From: Gordonia neofelifaecis NRRL B-59395
GTDB taxonomy: Bacteria; Actinomycetota; Actinomycetes; Mycobacteriales; Mycobacteriaceae
Direction: 5' to 3'
Length of the DNA stretch: 64,000 bases
Assembly: GCF_000192435.1 (NCBI RefSeq)
Contig: NZ_AEUD01000002.1
Location: forward strand, 328,593 to 392,592
The notes below the pieces were generated by a model. That model saw only the letters and a program-made list of their open reading frames with translations, searched no databases and was not told the DNA's origin. Made by a program: the position numbers and the translations under genes. This document shows positions 26,113 through 36,038 of this stretch, one piece after another (the first letter of the stretch is position 1; every line of letters begins with the position of its first letter).

Positions 26113-26472
26113 ATGACTTTGATCGACAGGGCGTGCAGCGTCGACGTGACGGAATCGTCCCGAAGAGTCCTCAACGCCGCGGCGACCGAAGCCGGCAGGT
26201 GCGCGGATGAGCTGATCGGTACCGGACCGCTCCCCGGTACCGTCGAGTGGGATGCGGAGCAGGGGACGGAGATACCCGCGCAGCGAATGCTGGCTTGGCA
26301 GTTGGTGAGTCTGCGGGTGCAGTTCGGGGCAGGACTCGACTGCATTGAAACGGTGATCGTCCTCCGGACCATGGCAGTCAGCTGGGAGGTCATCGGCCGC
26401 GCCGTAGGCATGACTCGCCAGGCGGCCCATGAACGCTGGGGTGCTCGGGTCAAGCTGATTCTGGCCGAGTGA
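26113..26472 (+). CDS. Small helix-turn-helix protein
   Basis: This 119-residue protein starts at the ATG at 26113, which has TTGGAGG upstream (the frame opens earlier, at 26074, inside the inverted repeat). The C-terminus, VSWEVIGRAVGMTRQAAHERWGARV, reads like a helix-turn-helix of the sigma-region-4 type (WEEIGRALGVTRQAAHKRF style). The N-terminal half is helical (AAATEAGRCADEL). It is therefore a small DNA-binding protein. The two inverted repeats just upstream suggest autoregulation, and control of the divergent VOC/tmm side is also possible. I do not recognise a characterised homologue. Confidence 0.65.
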   Translation: MTLIDRACSVDVTESSRRVLNAAATEAGRCADELIGTGPLPGTVEWDAEQGTEIPAQRMLAWQLVSLRVQFGAGLDCIETVIVLRTMAVSWEVIGRAVGMTRQAAHERWGARVKLILAE

Positions 26473-26508
26473 TCGGCGGCGACGCAGGAGCGCCGTTACC
26501 GTTGACCC

Positions 26509-27339
26509 ATGACCGCCCCGCATTCCCGGACCCTCGACCGTGACACCGTCCTGTGCGTCTCGCTGGCGGCGCGACCGTCGAACATCGGGACGCGGTTTCA
26601 CAACTATCTCTACAACGAGTTGGGTTTGAACTACGTCTACAAGGCGTTTGCGCCCGCCGACATCGTCGACGCGGTCGCGGGCATTCGTGGCCTGCCCATC
26701 CGGGGCGCGGCCGTCTCGATGCCGTACAAGGAGTCGGTGATCGATCTCATCGACGTGATGGAGCCCTCGGCCGCGGCCATCGAATCGGTGAACACCATCG
26801 TCAACGACGGCGGAGTGCTGCGTGCGTACAACACCGACTATCAGGCAGTCGCCGACCTCCTCGCCGCGTCCTCGTTCGACCGAACCGCGCCCGTCGCCGT
26901 GGCGGGCAGCGGCGGCATGGCGAAAGCCGTGGTCGCCGCCTTGCGCGACACCGAGTTCACCGACGTGACGATCGTCGCCCGCAACCATGCGGCCGGCGGC
27001 GCGCTTGCCGCCAAGTACGGCTTCGCGTATGTCCCGGAGTTGGGTGATGCACGTCCGGCGACACTCGTGAACTCGACTCCCATCGGAATGGCGGGCGGCC
27101 CTGCGGCCGATTCGCTTCCCTTCGACGACGCGGTCGTCGAAGCGGCGAACGGCTGCCTCGACGTGGTCGCGTTGCCACCGGACACGCCGCTGGTGCGGGC
27201 GATGCGCGCACGCGGACTAGAGACGATCAGCGGTGACGCCGTGATCGCCGGACAGGCCGCCGCCCAATTCGCGCTGTACACCGGAGTGACCCCGACACCC
27301 GATCAGGTGCGCGAAGCCTCCGAGTACTCACGGTCCTGA
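26509..27339 (+). CDS. Shikimate 5-dehydrogenase-like protein (AroE paralogue)
   Basis: This 276-residue protein has a two-domain AroE/QuiB fold. The N-terminal substrate lobe has SNIGTRFHNYLYNELGLNYVY, then SMPYKES where the catalytic Lys sits, and the paired NTIVND...YNTDYQA with the catalytic Asp. The C-terminal Rossmann lobe has VAGSGGMAKAV. It reduces dehydroshikimate or oxidises quinate/shikimate with NAD(P). The usual NVTxPxK is changed to VSMPYK and SLSP to PSNIG, typical of YdiB/QsuD-like paralogues rather than housekeeping AroE. A TACCGT hexamer ends 6 bases before the ATG and no ribosome-binding site is visible, so it is probably leaderless. The next gene follows in the same direction. 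Confidence 0.82.
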   Translation: MTAPHSRTLDRDTVLCVSLAARPSNIGTRFHNYLYNELGLNYVYKAFAPADIVDAVAGIRGLPIRGAAVSMPYKESVIDLIDVMEPSAAAIESVNTIVNDGGVLRAYNTDYQAVADLLAASSFDRTAPVAVAGSGGMAKAVVAALRDTEFTDVTIVARNHAAGGALAAKYGFAYVPELGDARPATLVNSTPIGMAGGPAADSLPFDDAVVEAANGCLDVVALPPDTPLVRAMRARGLETISGDAVIAGQAAAQFALYTGVTPTPDQVREASEYSRS

Positions 27340-27364
27340 CGGTCCCGAATGCGACACTGGTGCG

Positions 27365-28075
27365 GTGACCGCATCAGTTGGCCCGGACTCCGTGAAAGTA
27401 ATCGCCTTCGACACCTTCGGCACCGTCGCCGACTGGTACACGGGCGTCAGCCACGTTCTGGCGCAGACGTTTCCACAGATCGACTCCTCTCAGCTGGCGC
27501 GTGACTGGCGACGCACCTACGGGCCCGTCCTCGCGGAGGTGGAGGCGGGCGATCGTGAATGGACGATGCTCGACGACCTTCATCGCGAAACCCTCGAACG
27601 GCTCCTGCGCGAGAGGTACGACGTGTGCGCGACGCCTGCGCAGCTCGACGTCGCAGTGCACGCCTGGCACGTCCTTCCCGGCTGGCCGGACTCGTCGTCG
27701 GGGCTCCATCGGCTGAAGGCGAAGTACACGATCTGTGCGCTGAGCAACGGCAATGTCGCGCTCCTGAACGAGATGGCCAAGGCGAGCGACCTTCCGTGGG
27801 ACTTCGTCGGCGGCTCCGACCTCTGGCGCCGTTACAAACCGGCGAGCGAGGTGTACCTGGGCCTCGCACGACTGATGCAGGTGCACCCGAGCGAGGTGCT
27901 GATGGTCGCAACCCACGTGTCCGATCTCGCCGCGGCCCGCAGTTTCGGACTGCGCACGGCCTATGTGGAACGACCGTCCGAGTGGGGGCCGGAACCCAAG
28001 GACGAGGCCCCGAACCCGGCCGACGACTTCCATGTTCGCGGGATCGACGAACTGGCGACTCAGTTGGGCTGCTGA
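27365..28075 (+). CDS. HAD-superfamily hydrolase, haloacid dehalogenase type II-like
   Basis: This 236-residue protein has HAD motif I in FDTFGTVADW (Asp nucleophile at about 15), motif II LSNGN, a conserved Lys in RYKPASEVY and motif III VATHVSDLAAARSFGLRTAYVERP. This layout matches L-2-haloacid dehalogenases, in which Asp attacks the C-halogen bond; a phosphatase role is also possible. The second Asp of classic phosphatase motif I is replaced (DTFGT), which favours dehalogenase chemistry. The start is a GTG at 27365. Its 3' end overlaps the convergent ribokinase gene by 16 bases. Confidence 0.8.
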   Translation: MTASVGPDSVKVIAFDTFGTVADWYTGVSHVLAQTFPQIDSSQLARDWRRTYGPVLAEVEAGDREWTMLDDLHRETLERLLRERYDVCATPAQLDVAVHAWHVLPGWPDSSSGLHRLKAKYTICALSNGNVALLNEMAKASDLPWDFVGGSDLWRRYKPASEVYLGLARLMQVHPSEVLMVATHVSDLAAARSFGLRTAYVERPSEWGPEPKDEAPNPADDFHVRGIDELATQLGC

Positions 28076-28881
28076 GGAGCGCAGGCGCCGCGGACGGTCG
28101 TCGCCCGAGACCCCGCTTCGTTCGCCAGCCGCAGGCGCTCGGATTCGGGAAGGTCCCAGGCGGCGGCCAGCGCACCGGTGAAGGCGTCGCCCGCACCTGT
28201 CGTGTCGACGACGTCGACCGGAATCCCGGGCACCGTGACGACTCCGTCGCGACCGCGAAGGGACGCGCCCCGACCGCCGCGGGTGGTGACGACGACGTCC
28301 ACCGAACCGAGGTGATCGGCGAGCGACCGGCCCTCTGCCTCGTTCACGATCGCGGCGTCGACGAGCCCCCAGAGTTCGTCGGGCTGTGCACGCACGGGCG
28401 ACGGGTTGAGGAGCACGACGGTGCCGTGCGCGTTCGCCGTCCGCGCCGCGTCGAGGACCACGTCAGGCGGGATCTCGAACTGCATCAGCAGCACGTCCGC
28501 GGCGGCGATCGCCCGCCGGTCGTCCGCGGTGAGTGCCACGGCCGCGTTCGCCCCGGGTACCACGACGATCGTGTTCTCACCCGTGTCGTCGACTGTGACC
28601 ACCGCGACGCCGGTCGGGCCTTCGACGGTGGTCACTCGCAACTCGACCTCGGCCTCCGACAGCGGCGGCAGAACCGTCCGGGCGGCGCCGTCGTCGCCGA
28701 CCGCGCCGATGAATGTGACGTCCGCGCCTGCGAGGGCCGCCGCACGTGCCTGATTGGCGCCCTTGCCGCCCTGCGCGTATCGCGCGGAGGAGCCGGTGAC
28801 CGTCTCGCCGGGGCGAGGAAACGACGGACAGGCCGTGACGATGTCCAGGTTGATGCTGCCGACGACGATGACGGAGGTCAT
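28060..28881 (-). CDS. rbsK: Ribokinase (PfkB family)
   Basis: This 273-residue sugar kinase would phosphorylate ribose at O5. It has VVGSINLDIV, GGKGANQARAAA (substrate site), a LNPSPV block, the NEAEG motif and the C-terminal PfkB signature DTTGAGDAFTGALAAAW containing the catalytic Asp. No ribose transporter or regulator is adjacent. A TAGCGT hexamer lies 6 bases before the ATG, indicating a leaderless start. The convergent HAD gene overlaps its last codons. A related nucleoside or sugar kinase cannot be excluded. Confidence 0.88.
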   Translation of the reverse strand: MTSVIVVGSINLDIVTACPSFPRPGETVTGSSARYAQGGKGANQARAAALAGADVTFIGAVGDDGAARTVLPPLSEAEVELRVTTVEGPTGVAVVTVDDTGENTIVVVPGANAAVALTADDRRAIAAADVLLMQFEIPPDVVLDAARTANAHGTVVLLNPSPVRAQPDELWGLVDAAIVNEAEGRSLADHLGSVDVVVTTRGGRGASLRGRDGVVTVPGIPVDVVDTTGAGDAFTGALAAAWDLPESERLRLANEAGSRATTVRGACAPQQPN

Positions 28882-28940
28882 GGATTCACGCTAGCCGCGC
28901 GGAGTCGGACCTGTCGGGGGTCGTGTCTACGCTTGGACCC

Positions 28941-29324
28941 ATGACGAAGATCCGCCCGTTCCTGATGTTCCAGAAAGCCGTCGCGGCCGACGCCGTGGAG
29001 CTCTATCTGGCGGCGTTCCCCGGAAGCAGCGTCGTCACGTCGCAGCCGCATGAGGACCCGTCCAAAGGCATCATGCTGGCCGAACTCGACCTGGCCGGAC
29101 AGCGAGTCCTCGTCAGCGACAGTGCCGTCGACCACGCCTTCGACTTCACGCCGTCGAGCTCGATGTTCGTCGACGTCGCCGACCGGGATGAACTCGAACG
29201 GCTGGTCGCGATACTGGGCGATGGCGGGGGTGTGCTGATGCCGCTCGCCGACTACGGCTTCTCGCAGGCTTTCGCATGGGTCAATGATCGGTTCGGCGTT
29301 TCCTGGCAGCTGAATCTGCCGTGA
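28941..29324 (+). CDS. PhnB-like VOC protein
   Basis: This 127-residue protein resembles the 3-demethylubiquinone-9 methyltransferase-like VOC (PhnB/DUF1338-type) fold: it opens IRPFLMFQKAVAADAVELYLAAFPGSSV and ends AFAWVNDRFGVSWQLNLP, the usual NDxFGxxWQL. The start is the ATG at 28941. TACGCT (28928-28933) lies 7 bases upstream and no ribosome-binding site is seen, so it is probably leaderless. The biochemical role of these proteins is unclear despite the database name. Confidence 0.8.
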   Translation: MTKIRPFLMFQKAVAADAVELYLAAFPGSSVVTSQPHEDPSKGIMLAELDLAGQRVLVSDSAVDHAFDFTPSSSMFVDVADRDELERLVAILGDGGGVLMPLADYGFSQAFAWVNDRFGVSWQLNLP

Positions 29325-29418
29325 GCGCCACCGTCGAGGCGTGATCATCGCCGGGCCGGCCGTCCGGTGCGGCGATCGAGCCTCCGGCTCGTCGACGAGG
29401 ACCGGCGGTAAGGTCCGA

Positions 29419-29449
29419 TTGTCGCGAACGGCACCTGGGACAATAAGAT
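29419..29449 (+). promoter_or_regulatory. argS-lysA-hom-thrC-thrB promoter
   Basis: TTGTCG (29419-29424), a 19-base spacer and TAAGAT (29444-29449) end 8 bases before the argS GTG, so transcription probably starts at or next to the start codon. No ribosome-binding site is visible for argS, which supports a leaderless mRNA. Confidence 0.6.
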
Positions 29450-29457
29450 AGGTTCCC

Positions 29458-31110
29458 GTGACTCCCACCGAACTCGCCGCTCTGCTTCGCGCTGCGACGC
29501 AGAAGGTTTTCCAAGCTCATGACCTCGATACGTCGTTGATTCCGGAGACCGTGGTCGTGGAGCGTCCGCGCAGTCCGGAACACGGTGACTACGCGACCAA
29601 CATCGCGCTGCAGCTCGGCAAGCGTGCGGGCGTCAATCCGCGCGAACTGGCCACCTGGCTCGCCGACGAGTTCGCAAGTGACCCGGGCATCGACTCCGCG
29701 GAGATCGCCGGACCGGGATTCGTGAACCTCCGCCTCGCGGCGGCGGCGCAGAACCAGACGGTCGCCAGCGTTCTCGACCGGGGCGCGGACTACGGACGCG
29801 GCGACGAGCTGTCGACCCTGAACGTGAACCTCGAGTTCGTCTCGGCGAACCCCACCGGACCGATCCACCTGGGCGGAACGCGCTGGGCGGCGGTCGGCGA
29901 CGCGCTCGGTCGCGTCCTGGCCGCGCGAGGTGCGCAGGTCACGCGCGAATACTACTTCAACGACCACGGCGAGCAGATCAACCGCTTCGCGAACTCGCTG
30001 ATGGCCGCCGCGAAGGGCGAGCCGACGCCGGAAGACGGCTACGCGGGCGAGTACATCGACGACATCGCGGGCACCGTGGTCGCGAAGGTGCCGGGCATTC
30101 TCGATCTGCCGGTCGACGACGCTCGCGAGGCCTTCCGGGCCGAGGGCGTCGAGCTGATGTTCGCGCACATCAAGCGGACGCTGCACGAGTTCGGCACCGA
30201 TTTCGACGTCTACACCCACGAGAACTCGATGTTCGACCGTGGGCTGGTCGATGAGTCCATCGCCGAGCTGAAGGCCAACGGCAATCTGTACGAGGCGGAC
30301 GGCGCCTGGTGGCTGCGGTCGACGAACTACGGCGACGACAAGGATCGCGTCGTCATCAAGAGCGACGGCAATGCGGCGTACATCGCCGGCGACATCGCCT
30401 ACCTCAAGGACAAGCACGACCGCGGCGCCAACCACCTGATCTACATGCTCGGTGCCGACCACCACGGGTACGTGGTGCGTCTCAAGGCGGCGGCCGCGGC
30501 GCTCGGCTACGACGCCGACGCCGTCGAGGTCCTCATCGGCCAGATGGTGAACCTGGTCAAGGACGGGCAGCCGGTCCGCATGTCCAAGCGCGCGGGCACC
30601 GTCATCGCCCTCGACGATCTCGTCGAAGCGGTCGGGGTGGATGCGGCTCGCTACGCGCTGATCCGCTCGTCGATCGACGTCAACATCGACATCGACCTCG
30701 ATCTGCTCCGCAAGCAGTCGGCGGACAACCCGGTCTACTACGTGCAGTACGCGCACGCACGGCTGTCGGCCCTCGCGCGGCACGCCGCCGAACTCGGCCT
30801 GTCGCTGAGCACCGAGCACCTGGAACTGCTCGACGACGAGGCCGAAGGAGACCTGATCCGCACGATCGGCGACTTCTCCGAGGTCGTCGCCACCGCCGCC
30901 ACGCTGCGTGAACCGCATCGCGTGTCCCGCTACCTCGAGTCGCTGGCCGGGGCGTACCACCGCTTCTACGCACGGTGCCGCGTGCTGCCGCAGGGCGACG
31001 AGGAGCCCGGCGACGTTCACGCCGCACGTCTCGCGCTGTGCGCCGCCACCCGCCAAGTCCTCGCCAACGGCCTCGCGCTCGTCGGCGTCTCCGCCCCAGA
31101 AAGAATGTGA
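29458..31110 (+). CDS. argS: Arginyl-tRNA synthetase
   Basis: This 550-residue class I synthetase charges tRNA-Arg with arginine. It has an N-terminal additional domain ([17 protein letters not shown]), the HIGH-type motif in [16 protein letters not shown], the KMSK-type MSKRAG at about 378 and an anticodon-binding C-terminal domain ending in a conserved Met (VSAPERM). The start is GTG at 29458 with a promoter right before it. It is the first gene of an argS-lysA-hom-thrC-thrB unit, and its TGA shares a base with the lysA ATG. Confidence 0.96.
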   Translation: MTPTELAALLRAATQKVFQAHDLDTSLIPETVVVERPRSPEHGDYATNIALQLGKRAGVNPRELATWLADEFASDPGIDSAEIAGPGFVNLRLAAAAQNQTVASVLDRGADYGRGDELSTLNVNLEFVSANPTGPIHLGGTRWAAVGDALGRVLAARGAQVTREYYFNDHGEQINRFANSLMAAAKGEPTPEDGYAGEYIDDIAGTVVAKVPGILDLPVDDAREAFRAEGVELMFAHIKRTLHEFGTDFDVYTHENSMFDRGLVDESIAELKANGNLYEADGAWWLRSTNYGDDKDRVVIKSDGNAAYIAGDIAYLKDKHDRGANHLIYMLGADHHGYVVRLKAAAAALGYDADAVEVLIGQMVNLVKDGQPVRMSKRAGTVIALDDLVEAVGVDAARYALIRSSIDVNIDIDLDLLRKQSADNPVYYVQYAHARLSALARHAAELGLSLSTEHLELLDDEAEGDLIRTIGDFSEVVATAATLREPHRVSRYLESLAGAYHRFYARCRVLPQGDEEPGDVHAARLALCAATRQVLANGLALVGVSAPERM

Positions 31111-32531
31111 TGGCACATCCTGCAGGCCCTCGCCACGCCGAGATCCTCGCCGCACCGCATCTCGCGGAGCGGCCCAACCGTCCGGAGGAGCTCTCGCGCA
31201 TCCCGGACAATGTGTACCCGCGCGGCACCGACCGTGACGACGCCGGCGTCGTGACGATCGGTGGCGTCTCCGTCGAACAGCTCGCCGAGGAGTACGGCAC
31301 TCCGCTGTTCGTGTACGACGAGGCCGACTTCCGTTCGCGATGCGCCGACATGCAGAGCGCGTTCGGGCCGTACGGACGTGTGCACTACGCGTCCAAGGCA
31401 TTCCTCTCGACGCAGGTCGCCAAGTGGATCGAGTCGGAGGGGCTGTCCCTCGACGTCTGTTCCGGCGGCGAGCTGGCGATCGCGTTGCGCGCGGGCTTCC
31501 CGCCCGAGCGCATCGCGCTGCACGGCAACAACAAGGCCGAGAGCGAACTGGCCGCCGCCCTCGACGCGGGTGTGGGTGACATCGTCCTCGACTCGATGGT
31601 CGAGATCGAGCGTCTCGATCGGCTGGCCGGTGAGCGCGGTGTGGTCGCCGACGTCCTGGTCCGCGTCACGCCGGGTGTCGAGGCGCACACCCACGAGTTC
31701 ATCTCCACCGCTCACGAGGACCAGAAGTTCGGCTTCGCGCTCGCGGGCGGTGTCGCCCTCGACGCGGTGCGCGCCGTGTTCGCCGCGGACAACCTGCGCC
31801 TGGTGGGGCTGCACAGCCACATCGGATCGCAGATCTTCGAGATCGACGGCTTCGAACTCGCGGCGCGCCGCGTCATCGGTCTGCTGGCTGACGTCGTCGC
31901 CGAGTTCGGCGTCGAGAAGACCAAGCAGATCAAGGTGCTCGATCTCGGCGGCGGCCTCGGAATCTCCTACCTGGAGAGCGACGACCCGCCGCCGGTGAGC
32001 GTGCTCGCCGAGGCGCTCGTCGAGATCGTCCGACGGGAGTCGGAGTCGCTGAACCTGCCGATGCCGATGATCGCGGTGGAACCGGGCCGAGGCATCGCCG
32101 GACCGGCCGGCGTCACGCTGTACCGGGTGGGCACCGTCAAGGACGTCGCGCTCGACGGCAACACCGTACGCCGCTATGTCTCGGTGGACGGCGGCATGAG
32201 CGACAACATCCGCACCGTGCTGTACGACGCCGAATACGACGTCCGACTCGCATCGCGTGTCTCCGAGGCGAAGGCGGTCGTTTGCCGGGTGGTGGGCAAG
32301 CACTGCGAGAGCGGCGATATCGTTATTCGCGACTGCTGGCTGCCGGAGGACCTGGCCCCGGGCGATCTGCTCGTGGTCGGTGCCACCGGTGCCTACTGCT
32401 ATTCCATGTCGAGCCGCTACAACATGGTGCCGCGCGCAGCGGTTGCGACAGTCAACGACGGCCGTGCCCGACTCATGCTGAGGCGGGAGACGGTCGAGGA
32501 CTTCTTGAGCCTGGAGGTGGATCCGGAATGA
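31110..32531 (+). CDS. lysA: Diaminopimelate decarboxylase
   Basis: This 473-residue PLP enzyme makes L-lysine from meso-diaminopimelate, the last lysine step. It is a fold III decarboxylase: the PLP lysine is in [10 protein letters not shown], followed by [30 protein letters not shown], the active-site Cys in KHCESGDIV, and [16 protein letters not shown]. The start is the ATG at 31110, overlapping the argS stop by one base, with AGAAAGAA upstream. Its own stop overlaps hom by 4 bases. The N-terminal ~30 residues ([15 protein letters not shown]) are the mycobacterial-type extension. Confidence 0.95.
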   Translation: MAHPAGPRHAEILAAPHLAERPNRPEELSRIPDNVYPRGTDRDDAGVVTIGGVSVEQLAEEYGTPLFVYDEADFRSRCADMQSAFGPYGRVHYASKAFLSTQVAKWIESEGLSLDVCSGGELAIALRAGFPPERIALHGNNKAESELAAALDAGVGDIVLDSMVEIERLDRLAGERGVVADVLVRVTPGVEAHTHEFISTAHEDQKFGFALAGGVALDAVRAVFAADNLRLVGLHSHIGSQIFEIDGFELAARRVIGLLADVVAEFGVEKTKQIKVLDLGGGLGISYLESDDPPPVSVLAEALVEIVRRESESLNLPMPMIAVEPGRGIAGPAGVTLYRVGTVKDVALDGNTVRRYVSVDGGMSDNIRTVLYDAEYDVRLASRVSEAKAVVCRVVGKHCESGDIVIRDCWLPEDLAPGDLLVVGATGAYCYSMSSRYNMVPRAAVATVNDGRARLMLRRETVEDFLSLEVDPE

Positions 32532-33835
32532 GCGAATCGACTCGTCCCATCGGCGTTGCCGTGCTGGGCATGGGCAACGTCGGCACCGAGGTGGTGCGGA
32601 TCCTCACCGACAAGGCCGATGACCTGCAGGCGCGCGTCGGCGCGCCGCTGGTGCTGCGCGGCGTCGCCGTGCGCGACGCGAGCCGGGCACGCGACGGCAT
32701 CGATCCGTCCCTGCTGACCGAGGATCCGCAGGAACTCGTCGGCCGCGCGGACGTCGACATGGTCGTCGAGCTGATCGGCGGCATCGAACCCGCGCGCACC
32801 CTGATCCTCGCCGCGCTGGGCTCCGGCAAGTCCGTCGTCACCGCGAACAAGGCGCTCATCGCGGCCCACTCGGGCGAGCTCGCCAAGACCGCCGAAGACA
32901 ACCGCGTCGACCTCTACTTCGAGGCGGCGGTCGCCGGAGCGATTCCGGTGATCCGTCCGCTGACCCAGTCGCTCGCGGGTGACTCGGTGAATCGGGTGGC
33001 GGGCATCGTCAACGGGACCACCAACTACATCCTCTCGGAGATGGACGAGACCGGCGCCGGCTACGCCAAGGTGCTCGCCGAGGCCGGGCGCCTCGGCTAC
33101 GCCGAAGCCGATCCGACCGCCGATGTCGAGGGCTACGACGCGGCGTCCAAGGCCGCGATTCTCGCGTCGATCGCCTTCCACTCGCGGGTGACCGCGTCGG
33201 ACGTCTATCGAGAGGGCATCACGAACATCACCTCGAAGGATCTCGAGGCCGCCAAGAAGTTCGACTGCACGGTGAAGCTGCTCGCGATCTGCGAGCGCAT
33301 CCAGACCCCGGACGGCGAGAAGATCTCGGCGCGCGTCTACCCGGCGCTGGTCCCGCTCGACCATCCGCTCGCCACCGTCAACGGCGCGTTCAACGCGGTG
33401 GCAGTCGAGGCAGAGAACGCCGGCCGCCTGATGTTCTACGGTCAGGGCGCGGGCGGTGCACCGACCGCGTCAGCTGTGCTCGGCGACCTCGTGATGGCCG
33501 CGCGCAACCGCGTCTATCACGGTCGTGGACCGCTGGAGTCGACCTACGCGTCGCTGCCGGTCGCCTCGATCGATGAGGTCCCGACCCGCTACTACGTCTC
33601 GATGAAGGTCGCCGACCGGCCGGGCGTGCTGCAGCAGGTGGCGGGGGAGTTCTCCAAGCGAGACGTCAGCATCGCCGCCGTTCGCCAAGAGGGCGCGGGC
33701 GACAATGCGCGCCTGATCGTCGTCACTCATCGCGCCTCCGACCGCGCACAGTCGGAAACCGTCGCCGCACTCGAAAAGATGGACTCCGTACTCAAGGTGT
33801 CCAGCGTGCTCCGTTTGGAGGGAACCAATGACTAA
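32528..33835 (+). CDS. hom: Homoserine dehydrogenase
   Basis: This 435-residue enzyme reduces aspartate semialdehyde to homoserine for threonine and methionine. The NAD(P) motif GMGNVGTEV (15-23) is followed by [15 protein letters not shown], the catalytic region [14 protein letters not shown] with [22 protein letters not shown] across about 195-220, and a C-terminal ACT domain (about 355-430: [21 protein letters not shown]) that usually senses threonine. The gene is called thrA in mycobacteria. The start ATG overlaps lysA (ATGA), and its end overlaps thrC by 8 bases. Confidence 0.95.
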   Translation: MSESTRPIGVAVLGMGNVGTEVVRILTDKADDLQARVGAPLVLRGVAVRDASRARDGIDPSLLTEDPQELVGRADVDMVVELIGGIEPARTLILAALGSGKSVVTANKALIAAHSGELAKTAEDNRVDLYFEAAVAGAIPVIRPLTQSLAGDSVNRVAGIVNGTTNYILSEMDETGAGYAKVLAEAGRLGYAEADPTADVEGYDAASKAAILASIAFHSRVTASDVYREGITNITSKDLEAAKKFDCTVKLLAICERIQTPDGEKISARVYPALVPLDHPLATVNGAFNAVAVEAENAGRLMFYGQGAGGAPTASAVLGDLVMAARNRVYHGRGPLESTYASLPVASIDEVPTRYYVSMKVADRPGVLQQVAGEFSKRDVSIAAVRQEGAGDNARLIVVTHRASDRAQSETVAALEKMDSVLKVSSVLRLEGTND

Positions 33836-34913
33836 CACCGAGTACCAGCCCGTTCACCGCGGTTGGCCCGGACTGATCGAGGCCTACCGCGACCGGATGC
33901 CGGTCCGCGACGGCTGGAAGATCGTCACGCTTCTCGAGGGCGCCACCCCGCTGGTCGCGGCACCGGTCCTGTCGGAGATCACCGGCTGCGACGTGTACCT
34001 CAAGGTGGAGGGTCTGAACCCCACGGGTTCGTTCAAGGACCGCGGCATGACGATGGCCGTCACCAACGCCGTCAACAACGGCAAGAAGGCCGTCCTGTGC
34101 GCGTCGACCGGCAACACGTCGGCCTCCGCCGCCGCGTACGCCACCCGCGCGGGCATCACCTGCGCCGTCCTGATTCCCGAGGGCAAGATCGCGATGGGGA
34201 AGCTGGCACAGGCCGTCATGCACGGCGCCAAGGTGATCCAGGTGCAGGGCAACTTCGACGACTGCCTCGAACTGGCCCGCAAGGTCACCGCCGATTACCC
34301 CGAGATCGAGCTGGTGAACTCGGTCAACCCGGCTCGCATCGAGGGCCAGAAGACCGCGTCGTTCGAGATCGTCGACGTGCTCGGCAAGGCTCCCGACGTC
34401 CACGCCCTGCCGGTGGGCAACGCGGGCAACATCACCGCGTACTGGAAGGGCTACCGCGAGTACCACGCCGACGGCATCATCGATTCGCTGCCGCGGATGC
34501 TCGGTGTCCAGGCCGCGGGTGCCGCGCCGCTGGTGAACGGTGCTCCGGTCAGTGACCCCGAGACCATCGCGACCGCGATCCGCATCGGCTCGCCCGCGAG
34601 CTGGAACCAGGCCGTCGCCGCCAAGGACGAGTCGGGCGGCATGTTCCGCGCGGCCACCGACGAGAAGATCCTCGAGGCCTACAAGCTGGTCGCCGGACGC
34701 GAAGGCGTCTTCGTCGAACCTGCATCGGCCGCGAGCGTCGCGGGTCTGCTGGCCAGCCGCGAAGAGGGCTGGGTCAAGGCGGGCGAGACCGTGGTCTGCA
34801 CGGTCACCGGCAACGGTCTCAAGGATCCCGACACCGCACTGCTCGGCATGCCGAAGGTCGACGCCATCGAGGTCGACCCGGTGGCGGTCGCGACTGCACT
34901 GGGTGTGAACTGA
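33828..34913 (+). CDS. thrC: Threonine synthase
   Basis: This 361-residue fold II PLP enzyme converts O-phosphohomoserine to threonine. The PLP lysine is in [26 protein letters not shown] binds the substrate/cofactor, and [16 protein letters not shown] is the phosphate-binding glycine loop. It starts inside the end of hom (8-base overlap), so translation is coupled. It is followed by thrB 16 bases later. Confidence 0.95.
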   Translation: MTNTEYQPVHRGWPGLIEAYRDRMPVRDGWKIVTLLEGATPLVAAPVLSEITGCDVYLKVEGLNPTGSFKDRGMTMAVTNAVNNGKKAVLCASTGNTSASAAAYATRAGITCAVLIPEGKIAMGKLAQAVMHGAKVIQVQGNFDDCLELARKVTADYPEIELVNSVNPARIEGQKTASFEIVDVLGKAPDVHALPVGNAGNITAYWKGYREYHADGIIDSLPRMLGVQAAGAAPLVNGAPVSDPETIATAIRIGSPASWNQAVAAKDESGGMFRAATDEKILEAYKLVAGREGVFVEPASAASVAGLLASREEGWVKAGETVVCTVTGNGLKDPDTALLGMPKVDAIEVDPVAVATALGVN

Positions 34914-34929
34914 CGACGTGGAAACGGCG

Positions 34930-35880
34930 ATGACCACACACTCGACCATCGGCGCGGCTGACGCGGAACTCACTCTGCCCGAAGGACTTTCGGTCCGGGT
35001 CCGGGTGCCCGCATCGAGTGCCAACCTCGGGCCGGGCTTCGACTGCCTCGGCCTGGCGCTGTCGATCTACGACGAGGTCGCGGTCACCGTCACCGACGGC
35101 GGGATCACGGTCGCCGTGAGCGGCGAGGCCGCAGATCAGGTGCCCCTCGACGAGCGGCACCTCGTCGCGCGCGCCGTGGTCCGCGGCTTCGAGACCGCAG
35201 GCGTCGCGGTGCGTGGCTTCCACCTGGAGTGCCGCAATGCGATCCCGCATTCGCGAGGGCTCGGATCGTCCGCGGCGGCGGTCGTGGGCGGACTGGCCGC
35301 GGCGTCGGCGCTGGTGGCCCGGGACGGCCGTCGACCCGCGCTCGACGACGCGCAGATGGTGCAGTTGTCCAGCGAGTTCGAAGGTCACCCGGACAACGCC
35401 GCCGCGTCGGTGCTCGGCTCGGCGGTGGTGACCTGGACGCACGGCGAGCGCGAGTTCTTCGCGCGTCGGCTCGATCTGCATCCGGCGGTCGTCGCGACGG
35501 TGTTCGTGCCCGAGGTCGAGTCCTCGACCGAGGCGACGCGCGGACTGTTGCCGGACGCCGTCCCGCGTACCGACGCCGTCTTCAACGTCAGCCGTGCGGC
35601 ACTGGGCGTGGTCGCTCTCACCGCAGCCCCGGAGTGCCTGATCGACGCGACACAGGATCGGCTGCATCAGGAATACCGCGCGCAGGCGCTTCCGGAGACG
35701 ACTCGCCTGGTGGGTTCATTGCGCGAAGGCGGGCACGCGGCTACCGTATCGGGTGCTGGACCGTCGGTGCTCGTGCTGGGAACGAACCCGCTCGGAGCTC
35801 AGGAGGCTGAGCTCGCGGCGGACCTCGGATTCACGATGATCCCGGTTGAGGTGGCAGAAGGCGTCGAGGTCGTTTCCTGA
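34930..35880 (+). CDS. thrB: Homoserine kinase
   Basis: This GHMP kinase of about 316 residues phosphorylates homoserine. It has [19 protein letters not shown] near the N-terminus, the ATP-binding [20 protein letters not shown] (about 98-118) and the C-terminal GAGPSVLVL. The ATG at 34930 is used, with GGAAACGG upstream; a GTG at 34918 is in frame and also possible. It is the last gene of the lysine/threonine unit, after which the rho leader begins. Confidence 0.94.
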   Translation: MTTHSTIGAADAELTLPEGLSVRVRVPASSANLGPGFDCLGLALSIYDEVAVTVTDGGITVAVSGEAADQVPLDERHLVARAVVRGFETAGVAVRGFHLECRNAIPHSRGLGSSAAAVVGGLAAASALVARDGRRPALDDAQMVQLSSEFEGHPDNAAASVLGSAVVTWTHGEREFFARRLDLHPAVVATVFVPEVESSTEATRGLLPDAVPRTDAVFNVSRAALGVVALTAAPECLIDATQDRLHQEYRAQALPETTRLVGSLREGGHAATVSGAGPSVLVLGTNPLGAQEAELAADLGFTMIPVEVAEGVEVVS

Positions 35881-36038
35881 CGCTGTCGTGACCCGGTGGT
35901 ACTCTAGAAATGCTTCACCGGGACCCAGGGCGTGTGTGATCTCCACCCGATTGTCCGGCGAACCAACAAATTTTGCTGCTCCGCCCACTCTCTGGACGGG
36001 GCCCCCGGCATCTGAAGCCGGGGAACGAAAGGAATTCC
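35881..36038 (+). promoter_or_regulatory. rho leader region
   Basis: This 158-base region separates thrB and rho. TACTCT (35900-35905) is a candidate -10, giving a 5' leader of about 125 bases. A 7-bp hairpin CCCCGGC-N7-GCCGGGG (36003-36023) stands directly before the ribosome-binding site GAAAGG. A long, partly T/A-containing leader fits autoregulation by Rho, but that is inferred. Confidence 0.45.

Noticed and set aside
29281-31401. 706-codon minus-strand frame
   Set aside because: It is antisense to argS and the start of lysA; Arg/His-rich composition, no recognisable domain.
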